From: Micromonospora endophytica
GTDB taxonomy: Bacteria; Actinomycetota; Actinomycetes; Mycobacteriales; Micromonosporaceae
Length of the DNA: 46,824 bases
NCBI RefSeq assembly: GCF_003236305.1
Contig: NZ_POTX01000017.1
Location: 1-46,824 of the forward strand
Reading direction: 5' to 3'
The position numbers were made by a program, and so were the translations under genes. Each line of letters opens with the position of its first letter. Position 1 is the first letter of the stretch. This document shows, in pieces, positions 25,378 through 32,522 of the stretch. The notes beneath the pieces are model-generated. The model was not told the DNA's origin, did not search any database, and saw nothing but the letters and a program-made list of their open reading frames with translations.

Positions 25378-26253
25378 CTACCCGGCGGGGATCTCCGCCA
25401 GCCGTTCCGCCACCCGCCGCTCGGCGAGCTGCTTCGCGAACTCGACCGGGTGCCCCTGCGGCATAATCTGCACCTCGGTCACGCCGAGTGCCGCGTACTC
25501 GGCCACCTCGGCCACGAACGCGTCGACGTCGGCCAGGGCAGGGCGGGTGACAAGCACGGTCTTGGCGATGTCGGCGTAGTCGCGGCCCTCGCTGGCGCAG
25601 TGGTCCCGCAGCACGTCGAGCTTGTGCGCGACGTCGGCCGGGCTGCCGAAGAGGTTGCACGAGTCGGCGTAGCGGGCCACCAGCAGCAGCGTCCGCTTCT
25701 CGCCACCGCCACCGATCATGATGGGCGGACGCGGCCGGCTGATCGGCCCCGGCACGTTCAACGTCTCGGTGAGCTGGTAGTGCCGGCCCTCGAACGGACC
25801 GTTGTCGTCGCTCCACATCTGCTGGCAGATCTGAAGTGTCTCCTCCAGCCGTTCGAAGCGCTCCCGGACCGGCACGACCGGCACTCCGAGGCCACGCTGC
25901 TCCCGCTCGTACCATGAGGCGCCGAGGCCGAGCCGGGCCCGGCCGCCGGAGAGTACGTCGAGCGTGGTGACGATCTTCGCGAGCAGGCCCGGGTAGCGGT
26001 ACATCACCCCGGTGACCAGGACACCGAGGGTTATCCGTTCGGTCTTCGCGGCCAGGAAACCGAGCGTGGTGTACGCCTCCAGCATCGGCTCCTCGGCGGT
26101 GGCCATGCCCTCCATCTGGAAGTAGTGATCCATCACGGTGAACGCGGAGACGCCAGCCTGCTCCGCGATGCGGGCGGTCTCCGCGAGCGTCGGTGCCAGC
26201 TGCGCCGGCTCGGCCGGCGTGGAGAAATTCCAGTAGTGCAGCCCCAGCTTCAT
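25378..26253 (-). CDS. LLM-class F420-dependent oxidoreductase
   Basis: 291 aa, luciferase-like TIM barrel. Motifs: MKLGLHYWNF at the start, VMDHYFQMEG near 41, ITLGVLVTGVMYRYPGLLAK near 74, TTLDVLSGGRARLGLGASW near 96, and PPIMIGGGGEKRTLLLVARYAD near 180. Family members use coenzyme F420 or flavin; F420 is most likely in an actinobacterium (TIGR03560-like group), but substrate is unknown. ATG at 26251-26253. It is likely in an operon with the upstream DUF2332 gene (64 bp apart). Confidence 0.92.
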   Translation of the reverse strand: MKLGLHYWNFSTPAEPAQLAPTLAETARIAEQAGVSAFTVMDHYFQMEGMATAEEPMLEAYTTLGFLAAKTERITLGVLVTGVMYRYPGLLAKIVTTLDVLSGGRARLGLGASWYEREQRGLGVPVVPVRERFERLEETLQICQQMWSDDNGPFEGRHYQLTETLNVPGPISRPRPPIMIGGGGEKRTLLLVARYADSCNLFGSPADVAHKLDVLRDHCASEGRDYADIAKTVLVTRPALADVDAFVAEVAEYAALGVTEVQIMPQGHPVEFAKQLAERRVAERLAEIPAG

Positions 26254-26317
26254 CGCCCATCCGATCTGTGGCAGTCAAATCGATACGACTCTCTAGGTTG
26301 TCACACATCCTCGCCGA

Positions 26318-27379
26318 TCAAGGGGTGACGTCGCGGGCGCCCAACTCGGGGAGGGGCTCCAGCCAGGCCAGGTGGCCGTCGGCGACGGCGATGGTCCGGC
26401 TGCCGGTGGAATCGGTGGCGGTCAGCCCGATGCCCGGCCGTCCCGAGGGGGCGGTGCGGTGGTCGTCCTCCAGCGCGAGGTGCAGCATCGGTCCGTCCGC
26501 CGCGAAGGCGGCGATGACCGTGTCGAAGGCGGGGCGTTGCGCTACCGGCACGTGGATCCGGGTCGCGGTGTGCACGACCAGCCGCGGCACTCCCGGCGGC
26601 AGGCTCGCGGCGACGTCGGCACCGATGTCAATGATGTTGCCCCGCAGCACCCGGGGCGGATCGTCGGCCACCGCCGTCATCGCCGCCCGCAGCAGGGTCG
26701 CCTGATGCGCGTTCTCCGGCCAGACCAGAGCCCGCAGCCAGGCGCGGTCGTCGGCATCGGTGAGATCGGGCGGGTCGAGGTCCACGCCGACGGCGTCGGC
26801 GATGCGCGGCACCGGCTCCAGCGCCGGCAGCAGGTGGGCGTCTGGCACGTCCACGGCGATCCGGACCGGTGAGGTGGGCTCGCCGACTGTCGTACCGCCC
26901 ACGGTGAAGGCGTAGCGGTCGGCGCGCAGGTTCAGCCCCGCGCTGCAGCCCACCTCGACCAGGCAGACCGGTGCCGACGTCACTCGGCGCAGCAACGCCA
27001 ACCCGAGCCGCGTCACCAGGGCCCGCTGCACCTGGTTGGTCTGCACCAGCCGGGTGGCGAGAATCGCCGCGATCTGGTCGGCGTACGCCGTGCAGAACCG
27101 CGCGAACGTCGGCCCGGTGCGCGCGTCGACTGGCCGGGCCCGGTCCCCGACGACCGACGGGTAATACTCGGCCAACGGGTCGTTGCTGCCGTCCAACAGC
27201 AACAGGTGCACGGCACCGAAGAGCGCGAACGTCGGCTGCTGCCCGGCGCGCGTCTGCGCCGCCAGTTCGATCAACCCCGGATCGTCCGCGACCACCCCGA
27301 GCAGGTGACTGTAGAGCGGCGAGCTGCCGAACCCCCGCGCCGTCCGAAAGACTTCCGCCACCCCGCCACGATCCCGCAC
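26318..27379 (-). CDS. DUF2332 domain protein
   Basis: 353 aa. Family features: SSPLYSHLLGVVADDPGLIEL near residue 19, FALFGAVHLLLL near 51, a glycine-rich VEVGCSAGLNLRADRY near 142 that resembles a Rossmann SAM-binding loop, and LEPVPRIADAVGVDLDPPDL near 197. DUF2332 proteins are common in actinobacteria and proteobacteria; a methyltransferase-like fold is suggested but not shown. GTG start at 27377-27379 preceded by a purine-rich AGGGTAGGGG. The stop is 64 bp before the LLM oxidoreductase start. Confidence 0.86.
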   Translation of the reverse strand: MRDRGGVAEVFRTARGFGSSPLYSHLLGVVADDPGLIELAAQTRAGQQPTFALFGAVHLLLLDGSNDPLAEYYPSVVGDRARPVDARTGPTFARFCTAYADQIAAILATRLVQTNQVQRALVTRLGLALLRRVTSAPVCLVEVGCSAGLNLRADRYAFTVGGTTVGEPTSPVRIAVDVPDAHLLPALEPVPRIADAVGVDLDPPDLTDADDRAWLRALVWPENAHQATLLRAAMTAVADDPPRVLRGNIIDIGADVAASLPPGVPRLVVHTATRIHVPVAQRPAFDTVIAAFAADGPMLHLALEDDHRTAPSGRPGIGLTATDSTGSRTIAVADGHLAWLEPLPELGARDVTP

Positions 27380-27864
27380 CCCCCTACCCTAACCTCGACC
27401 GTAGATCTTGGTGCGAAACCGCCCTCCCAGGGGCAATTTCGCACCAAGATTCACGCGGGGCGACCCTTGAGGACGGTGGCGAGGCGGGTGATGTCGGCGG
27501 GCGCGGGTCCGCCCTCGCTCTGTTTCACTCCACGCACATGCCTCGTGAGCAGCGACGATGGCTCGACGGCAACAGACTCACCGGAAGCCGACCGCACATG
27601 CTGCCCCCGCACGTGCGTCTTCCCGACTGCTCGCCGGCACGAGTTGCGGCATGTCGCGGCTTCCGGACCGGTTTTGGGCACCAGTTGCGGCGTCTCGTGA
27701 AGGACGCGGGCAGCCAGCGGTTCCGCCAGCCCGCGCTGCCCTATCTACGCAGCCCGTTATGGCCGATCTTGAAACGACCGGGTGCTGCCCGGCGACGCGC
27801 GCGAGAGCGGCGGGCCGGGGTATTCGGTCGCGGATGCAGGGGCGGTGCGGCAGGCTGTGGCGTC
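27380..27864. other. Gene-poor region with a palindrome
   Basis: 485 bp between DUF2332 and the PARG-type gene. Open frames are present on both strands (for example 27451-27681 minus) but show no recognisable domain, no good start signal and odd composition, so I call none. Apart from the hairpin at 27405-27450 the only thing noted is lower local GC with several CpG-poor stretches. It could hold a decayed gene. Confidence 0.45.
27405..27450. repeat. Long palindromic hairpin, possible REP-like element
   Basis: Perfect 14-bp arms, ATCTTGGTGCGAAA at 27405-27418 and its complement at 27437-27450, with an 18-nt loop that itself has a GCCC/GGGC stem. It begins 26 bp upstream of the DUF2332 start, so it is unlikely to be that gene's terminator. 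The A/T-containing arms differ from the pure GC hairpins that follow genes here, which is why I suspect a dispersed repeat. Confidence 0.6.
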
Positions 27865-28659
27865 GTGAGTAGTCGGTTGCGCGCCATCGCCAAGGACACG
27901 GTAGGCATTGCCGAGCGCGGCAGTTACCGTGCGGACGGCGGCGAGGTCTCCATCGCCGCGCAGGTGGCGCGGGCGGTGGCGGGCACCCGGTTGTACCTGC
28001 CGACCGACGACCTGGCGGTGCCCGCGCCAGCAGACGCCGCACCCGTCGTCGAGGTGACGAACGAGTCGACCCTGTCGGCCACCCGTCGGCTCGGCGGTGA
28101 CCTGGCCTGTCTGGTCTTCGCCTCGGCGCGTAACCCCGGTGGCGGGTTCCTCAACGGTGCCCAGGCCCAGGAGGAGAGTGTGGCCCGCTCCTCGGCGCTC
28201 TACCCCTGTCTGCGGGCGGCCGAGGACTTCTACACCCACCATCGCGCCCACCCGGAGTTGACCTACAGCGACCGGGTGATCTACTCGCCGGAGGTGCCGG
28301 TCTTCCGCGACGACAGTGGAACGCTGCTGCCGATGCCGTACCCGGTGTCGTTCCTGACTGCCGCCGCGCCCAACCGGTCCGCGATCGTCCGCAACCAGCC
28401 GCAGCATCTTCCCGACGTGCCCGCGGTGCTGGCCCGCCGTGCCGCCCGGATCCTCCGGGTCGCCGCCGTCCACGGCCACCGTCGGCTGGTGCTCGGGGCG
28501 TGGGGCTGCGGGGTGTTCGGCAACGAGCCGGGCATGGTCGCCGCCGCGTTCGCCACCGCCCTACGCGAGCACCCCTGGTTCGACGAGGTGCACTTCGCCG
28601 TCCTGGACCGGCAACCCACCACCCCGACATACGCCGCGTTCGCCACCGCGCTGCGCTGA
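27865..28659 (+). CDS. TIGR02452-family / bacterial-type poly(ADP-ribose) glycohydrolase-like protein
   Basis: 264 aa. The macrodomain-like PARG signature is clear: ARNPGGGFLNGAQAQEESVAR, with the GGG loop at 92-94 and the paired acidic residues Glu103-Glu104; later GHRRLVLGAWGCGVFGNEP. Bacterial-type PARGs of this architecture hydrolyse poly(ADP-ribose) in vitro; a toxin-antitoxin or phage-defence link has been noted for relatives, but no ADP-ribosyltransferase is next to it here. GTG start at 27865, chosen because homology begins at SSRLRAIAKDTVG; the frame is open much further upstream. It ends at a strong shared terminator. Confidence 0.88.
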   Translation: MSSRLRAIAKDTVGIAERGSYRADGGEVSIAAQVARAVAGTRLYLPTDDLAVPAPADAAPVVEVTNESTLSATRRLGGDLACLVFASARNPGGGFLNGAQAQEESVARSSALYPCLRAAEDFYTHHRAHPELTYSDRVIYSPEVPVFRDDSGTLLPMPYPVSFLTAAAPNRSAIVRNQPQHLPDVPAVLARRAARILRVAAVHGHRRLVLGAWGCGVFGNEPGMVAAAFATALREHPWFDEVHFAVLDRQPTTPTYAAFATALR

Positions 28660-28685
28660 CCGAAACGACGATGCGGGCAGCATAC

Positions 28686-28723
28686 GACGCTGTCCACGGG
28701 CCGTGGGGCCCGTGGACAGCGTC
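28686..28723. terminator. Strong bidirectional terminator hairpin
   Basis: A 17-bp perfect stem (28686-28702 with 28707-28723) and a GTGG loop, between the convergent PARG-type and subtilase genes. It can serve both. Confidence 0.9.
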
Positions 28724-28733
28724 CCGGACGGTG

Positions 28734-29948
28734 TTACAGGTTGCGCTTGTTGAGTAGCAGGTTCGGGGTGCCGGAGAGGCTGCCGCCGACCACTCCGCTG
28801 ACCCCGTTCGTGACGATCCAGTTGTGCACGGTGGCCTGGCTGGCGTCGCCGTACGTCGCCTTGTAGAGGGCGGCGACCCCGGCGGCGTGCGGGGTCGCCA
28901 TCGAGGTGCCGTTCAGGCTGGAGGTGGTGGAGGTGGGGTACGTCGAGACGATTGCCGAACCGGGGGCGTAGATGTCCACGCACGTGCCGATGGAGGAGTA
29001 GCTGGCCCGGGCGTCGGTGTTGGTGGTGGCGGCGACCACCAGCGCCGCGGAGAGGTTGCGTGGCAGCCGGTCGCACGAGTTGCCGCCGGTGTTGCCGGCC
29101 GAGGCGGCGAGGAAGACCCCGCTGTTCATCATGTTGGTCAGGGCGGTGGCCAGGGTGGCGCTGTAGGTGTAGTTCCAGGAGGCGTTCGCCACCGCGGGCT
29201 TGTTCGCGTTGCTGGTGACCCAGTCCACCGCGCCGACGGCGGCGGAGAGCGTGCCACCGCCGGCGCAGTTCAGCCACTTCACGCCGTACAGCCGGACGTT
29301 CTTGGCCACGCCGTGGCTGGTGCCGCCGATGGTGCCGGCCACGTGCGTGCCGTGCCCGTTGCAGTCGGTGTTGTTGCTGTCGATGGCGTTGTACGCGAAC
29401 TGGGCCCGTCCGCCGAAGTCGGGGTGGTTGGCCTGGATGCCGCTGTCGATGACGTACGCGTGCACGCCGGTGCCGGTCGAGTTGTAGGTGTAGCTGCTCG
29501 ACAGCGGCAGGTTGGTCTGATCGATCCGGTCGAGACCCCAGGAAGGCGGGTTGGTCTGGGTGGCATCGAGCACGTCGTACTGGATCACGTCACGCTCGAT
29601 GCTGAGCACGTTGGCGTTGTGCGCCAGCTCCGCGACCTGTGCTGAGGTGAGCCGGGCCGCGAAGCCGTTCACGGCCCGGCTGAAGTACGCGCTGGGGGTG
29701 GCCTTCAGCGCGCGCGCCGGTGCCGTCGCGTCGGTGCCCGGCTTCATCGTGACGACGTACGCCCCGGGGATGACCGTGACGTCCGTCGCCGCATCGGGGG
29801 TGCTGATGGGCAGGGCGGTGGCGCGGAGCGGTCCACCCGCGGCCGTTGCCGGTTGCGGCACGGCGAGCAGGGCGACGACGACGGTGCTCGCGGTGATGCC
29901 GGCGGCGACCGCGACGCGCCGAAGGCGCGGTAGGCGTGTTTGTGGCAC
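28734..29948 (-). CDS. Secreted subtilisin-like serine protease (S8 family)
   Basis: 404 aa with signal peptide (core ITASTVVVALLAV, cleavage near 37), an inhibitor I9-like propeptide (about 58-125, VVTMKPGT, then NGFAARLTSAQVAELA) and an S8 catalytic domain. The triad is visible: Asp168 in VIDSG, His199 in NGHGTHVAG, Ser349 in NGTSMATPHAAG, with oxyanion Asn286. There is no extra C-terminal domain, so it is a short subtilase of the proteinase K-like type (the cysteines at C196, C228, C292 and C323 fit). GTG start with GAGGAGG at 29953-29959. The upstream region is AT-rich and probably holds its promoter. Confidence 0.94.
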   Translation of the reverse strand: MPQTRLPRLRRVAVAAGITASTVVVALLAVPQPATAAGGPLRATALPISTPDAATDVTVIPGAYVVTMKPGTDATAPARALKATPSAYFSRAVNGFAARLTSAQVAELAHNANVLSIERDVIQYDVLDATQTNPPSWGLDRIDQTNLPLSSSYTYNSTGTGVHAYVIDSGIQANHPDFGGRAQFAYNAIDSNNTDCNGHGTHVAGTIGGTSHGVAKNVRLYGVKWLNCAGGGTLSAAVGAVDWVTSNANKPAVANASWNYTYSATLATALTNMMNSGVFLAASAGNTGGNSCDRLPRNLSAALVVAATTNTDARASYSSIGTCVDIYAPGSAIVSTYPTSTTSSLNGTSMATPHAAGVAALYKATYGDASQATVHNWIVTNGVSGVVGGSLSGTPNLLLNKRNL

Positions 29949-30114
29949 GAAGCCTCCTCAGGAGCAGACCATTCAATATGGATGATCATCACGAACCTGA
30001 GGCGAGGTTATATAGATCACCGGGAAGATATAAGTCCGGCGATGTTACGGCTTGATGTCATCGGCGCGGGGTTCGCGTTGGAGCGGTACGGCCGCAAAGT
30101 ACGAGCGGACGTGG

Positions 30115-30520
30115 TCAGGACTCGCTCGCGAGTCGGGCGGCGCGTCGGCTGAGCGTGTCCACCTGGTCGCGCAGCCGCCGTACGCCGTCGGTGTCGGATG
30201 TCGCGACGGCCGTGACGTCGGCGAGCAGGCCGGTGTAGTCGCCGGCCAGCCGCAGGTACGCCGGGCGGGCCGGCGATCAGGGTGAGCAGGGGATCGGTCA
30301 CGTCGCCGGTGGCGAACCGGGCCCGCCAGCCGGTGGGGGTGTCCGGGGTGGCGGTGGCGTCGCGGCTGATCGTGGCGCTGTCGATCGCCGCACGCGCGCT
30401 CGACCAGGCCACCCGGGTCTGCTCGGCACGGGCGCGGTGGCGCGGCAGCAGGGTGGTGAGCAGGCCGGCGGCCAGCAACAACAGGCCGCCGGCAAGCCAG
30501 CTGAGCAGGGATGGTGACAT
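30115..30520 (-). pseudogene. Frameshifted single-helix membrane protein gene
   Basis: The ATG at 30518-30520 opens MSPSLLSWLAGGLLLLAAGLL, a single N-terminal membrane helix, then an Arg/Ala/Asp-rich soluble part that runs to TDPLLTLIAGPPG. The reading frame then shifts: the plausible continuation AYLRLAGDYTGLLADVTAVA...LRDQVDTLSRRAARLASES ends at a TGA at 30115-30117 and is in another frame. The total length (406 nt) is one base over a whole number of codons, consistent with one extra G in the GC-run near 30260-30268. Intact, the protein would have about 134 residues. It may be a true mutation or a base-call error. Family not recognised. Divergent from the MOSC gene. Confidence 0.65.
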
Positions 30521-30555
30521 GCGCTCCCACCGTCCGAGAAGATCAGGTACGGCTA

Positions 30556-30572
30556 CCTGTCTAGTCGACAGG
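30556..30572. promoter_or_regulatory. 17-bp inverted repeat (candidate operator)
   Basis: CCTGTC at 30556-30561 and GACAGG at 30567-30572 around TAGTC. It lies in the 117-bp divergent gap between the frameshifted membrane gene and the MOSC gene. The regulator is unknown. Confidence 0.4.
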
Positions 30573-30637
30573 CGCCAGCGCGCCCGCAGCGGGTCGGACC
30601 GAGCTGCCGCAGCTCGTGGGCGGGGTAGGGTGCGGCT

Positions 30638-31111
30638 GTGCCGGAAATCGTGCAGCTGTTGGCCTCGTCCGTGCACCGATTCGTGGGCCGCCCGGTGGAC
30701 GGCGCGGCGCCCGCCCCGGCCGACGAGCTGGTCGACGAGATCCGGATTCGGGCGGAACTGGGCATCGTGGGGGACCGGTACTTCGGCAAGCCGGCGCACC
30801 GTGCGGCGAGCGTGACCGTGATCGCGGCCGAGTCGCTGCCGGCCGGCGTCGGTTTGGCCCAGGTCCGGCGGAACATCCTGACCACCGGCATCGCCGTGGA
30901 CGAGTTGGTCGGGTCGGTGCTGGTGCTGGACTCCGGCGCGGGCCCGGTGCGGCTGCGGGTCAACCGCCCCGCCCACCCCTGTGCCTGGATGGACGTCACC
31001 ATCGGTCCGGGTGCCTGGCGCGGGTTACGCGGCAAGGGCGGCATCCGCTGCACGCCGTTGATCGACGGCGTTCTCCGGGTCGGCCCGGTCGATGTGCTGA
31101 TCGAACCGTGA
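30638..31111 (+). CDS. MOSC-domain protein
   Basis: 157 aa, one compact MOSC domain: GIVGDRYFG near 42, VTVIAAESLP near 59, RRNILTTGI near 78, and the conserved Cys115 in RPAHPCAWMD. MOSC domains bind or transfer molybdenum-cofactor sulfur or deal with metal-sulfur chemistry; in small stand-alone proteins the role is not settled. GTG start at 30638, purine-rich stretch GGGTAGGG upstream. Convergent with the anti-sigma-like gene, 35 bp apart, and no clear hairpin between them. Confidence 0.9.
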   Translation: MPEIVQLLASSVHRFVGRPVDGAAPAPADELVDEIRIRAELGIVGDRYFGKPAHRAASVTVIAAESLPAGVGLAQVRRNILTTGIAVDELVGSVLVLDSGAGPVRLRVNRPAHPCAWMDVTIGPGAWRGLRGKGGIRCTPLIDGVLRVGPVDVLIEP

Positions 31112-31146
31112 CGGCTTCGGCCTCCCTCTCCTTGTGCGGCGCGGAG

Positions 31147-31875
31147 TCATTCCAGCGACGTGGCGATCGATACCGCCTCGGCCGCGCTCAGCTCGCCCTC
31201 CAGCCGGTAGGTCACCCCCGCCTGCTCCCAGATCAGGGTGGCGGCGGCGAGCCGGGCGCTCTCCTGGCGCAGGGTGCCGCCACGGTCCACGTACGACACC
31301 GGGTGTGGACCCGCGAGCCAGAGCGCAGTCTGGCCGGCGACCTCCGTCCACTCCGCTCCCGAGCCGCCGGACTGCTTGAAGAAGACCGGGTCCAGGCTGC
31401 CGTCGAAGGCGTCCAGGCGCACGCTGCCGCCCCGGTAGAGCAGGCTCGCCACCCGGTGGCCGCCCTCGTCGTCCGGGTCGGCCACCAGCACCCGCTCCGG
31501 CGGCCCGAGTGCCGCTGGTGCCCGCAGCGGAAACCGGACCGCGTGCCGCGCCTCGTCCCACCCGGCGGGCTGCTCCCCGGGCAGCGGCGCCGGGGAACCG
31601 GTCGGCGGCACCGGCGCGGAGGAGGTGTCGACGGTGATCCCGGCGAAGCGCAACAGCCCGGTCACCGCGTCGGCGACGGCAGCCCGACCGGGCGGCAGCA
31701 ACGCGACGAGCAGCGCGGCAAGCGCTACGCCCACCGCGTACCGCCACCGCCTCCGTCGACGGTCGACGCGGGGCGGGGCGGCGATCCGGGCCCGGACCTG
31801 GGTCCTGACGTCGGGTGGCTCGGGCGTGGCCAGCCACCCGGACAACTCGCGCAACTCCCGCTCCAGGTCAGCCAC
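31147..31875 (-). CDS. Anti-sigma-factor-like single-helix membrane protein (DUF4367-like)
   Basis: 242 aa. A short cytoplasmic N-terminus (VADLERELRELSGWLATPEPPD) and a basic segment precede one membrane helix (about 48-66, YAVGVALAALLVALL), then a long extracellular domain with patterns of the DUF4367-like sensor domain: RFPLRAPAALGPPERVLVAD, VASLLYRGGSVRLDAFDG, LAAATLIWEQAGVTYRLEG, and a terminal AEAVSIATSLE. The GTG at 31873-31875 overlaps the stop of the ECF sigma gene by 8 nt, so the pair is co-translated. The expected role is to hold the sigma factor until the outside domain senses a signal. An ATG at 31890 is an alternative start. Confidence 0.82.
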   Translation of the reverse strand: MADLERELRELSGWLATPEPPDVRTQVRARIAAPPRVDRRRRRWRYAVGVALAALLVALLPPGRAAVADAVTGLLRFAGITVDTSSAPVPPTGSPAPLPGEQPAGWDEARHAVRFPLRAPAALGPPERVLVADPDDEGGHRVASLLYRGGSVRLDAFDGSLDPVFFKQSGGSGAEWTEVAGQTALWLAGPHPVSYVDRGGTLRQESARLAAATLIWEQAGVTYRLEGELSAAEAVSIATSLE

Positions 31876-32443
31876 GGCTGACCTGCGCATCGTCGAGCAG
31901 GCCGCGGAGCTTCGCCAGCGCACGGGCGGTCCGGGACTTGACAGTGCCCCGGGGCCAGCCCAGCATCGCCACGGTCTCGTCCTCGCTCAGGTCGAGGAAG
32001 TAGCGGCAGACGATCACCTCCCGGTCCCGGACCGGGAGCAGCCGTAGTGCCCGCACCAGGGTGGCCCGGCGCTCACCGGCGAGCGCCCCGCCGACGGCGG
32101 AGTCCTCGCCGATCTCCGTGCCCGGGGCCACCCGCGCGGCCCTGAGCACCAACCCGTTGCGCCGCTCCCGGGACCGGTGCAGGTTGCGGGTCTCGTTCGC
32201 CACGATCGCCAGCAGCCAGGAGCGGAACGACGAGTCCCCGCGATAGCGGGACAACTTGCGGTAACCCTTCACGAACGCCTCCTGGATGACGTCCTCCGCG
32301 TCCGAACCCGCACCGAGCAGCACCGCGGTCCGGTACGCGGACGCGGTGTGTCGGGCGACCAGGGCCTCGTACGCCCCCAGGTCACCTGCCTGCGCGCGGG
32401 TGACGAAATCCTCGTCGTCCAGTGGAACCTCCGGTGCGGTCAC
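31868..32443 (-). CDS. ECF-type RNA polymerase sigma factor
   Basis: 191 aa. Sigma region 2 at about 12-80 (EDVIQEAFVKGYRKLSRYRG and SSFRSWLLAIVANETRN) and region 4 at about 128-182 (LPVRDREVIVCRYFLDLSEDET, then LGWPRGTVKSRTARALAKLR). I use the GTG at 32441-32443 rather than the ATG at 32501-32503, because a promoter-like motif (GGAACC-N15-GTGTCA) ends 5 nt before this GTG, which would give a leaderless transcript. The stop overlaps the anti-sigma-like gene by 8 nt. Divergent from a Tat lipoprotein gene that carries the same motif, so self-activation and control of that gene are likely. Confidence 0.93.
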   Translation of the reverse strand: MTAPEVPLDDEDFVTRAQAGDLGAYEALVARHTASAYRTAVLLGAGSDAEDVIQEAFVKGYRKLSRYRGDSSFRSWLLAIVANETRNLHRSRERRNGLVLRAARVAPGTEIGEDSAVGGALAGERRATLVRALRLLPVRDREVIVCRYFLDLSEDETVAMLGWPRGTVKSRTARALAKLRGLLDDAQVSRG

Positions 32444-32448
32444 TGTCT

Positions 32449-32475
32449 TGACACCGCCGAGCGCGTGCCGGTTCC
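32449..32475 (-). promoter_or_regulatory. ECF-type promoter for the sigma/anti-sigma operon
   Basis: On the minus strand: GGAACC (32475-32470), 15-nt spacer, then GTGTCA (32454-32449), with identical CGGC before the second box. This matches the GGAAC-type -35 of ECF promoters. The next motif, GTG at 32443-32441, is the start codon, 5 nt further. The same arrangement occurs on the other strand at 32489-32515. Confidence 0.7.
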
Positions 32476-32488
32476 ACAGGTGCGGGAG

Positions 32489-32515
32489 GGAACCTCGACG
32501 CATCCGGCGGTGTCA
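32489..32515 (+). promoter_or_regulatory. ECF-type promoter for the Tat lipoprotein gene
   Basis: GGAACC (32489-32494), 15-nt spacer, GTGTCA (32510-32515), also with CGGC in front of the second box. The start ATG is 7 nt downstream (32523), again implying a leaderless or near-leaderless transcript. Spacing and both boxes equal those of the oppositely oriented copy. Confidence 0.7.
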
Positions 32516-32522
32516 CCGGGGC

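Noticed and set aside
27451-27681. 76-aa minus-strand frame
   Set aside because: No start signal, no domain and no neighbour link; kept only as part of the gene-poor region.
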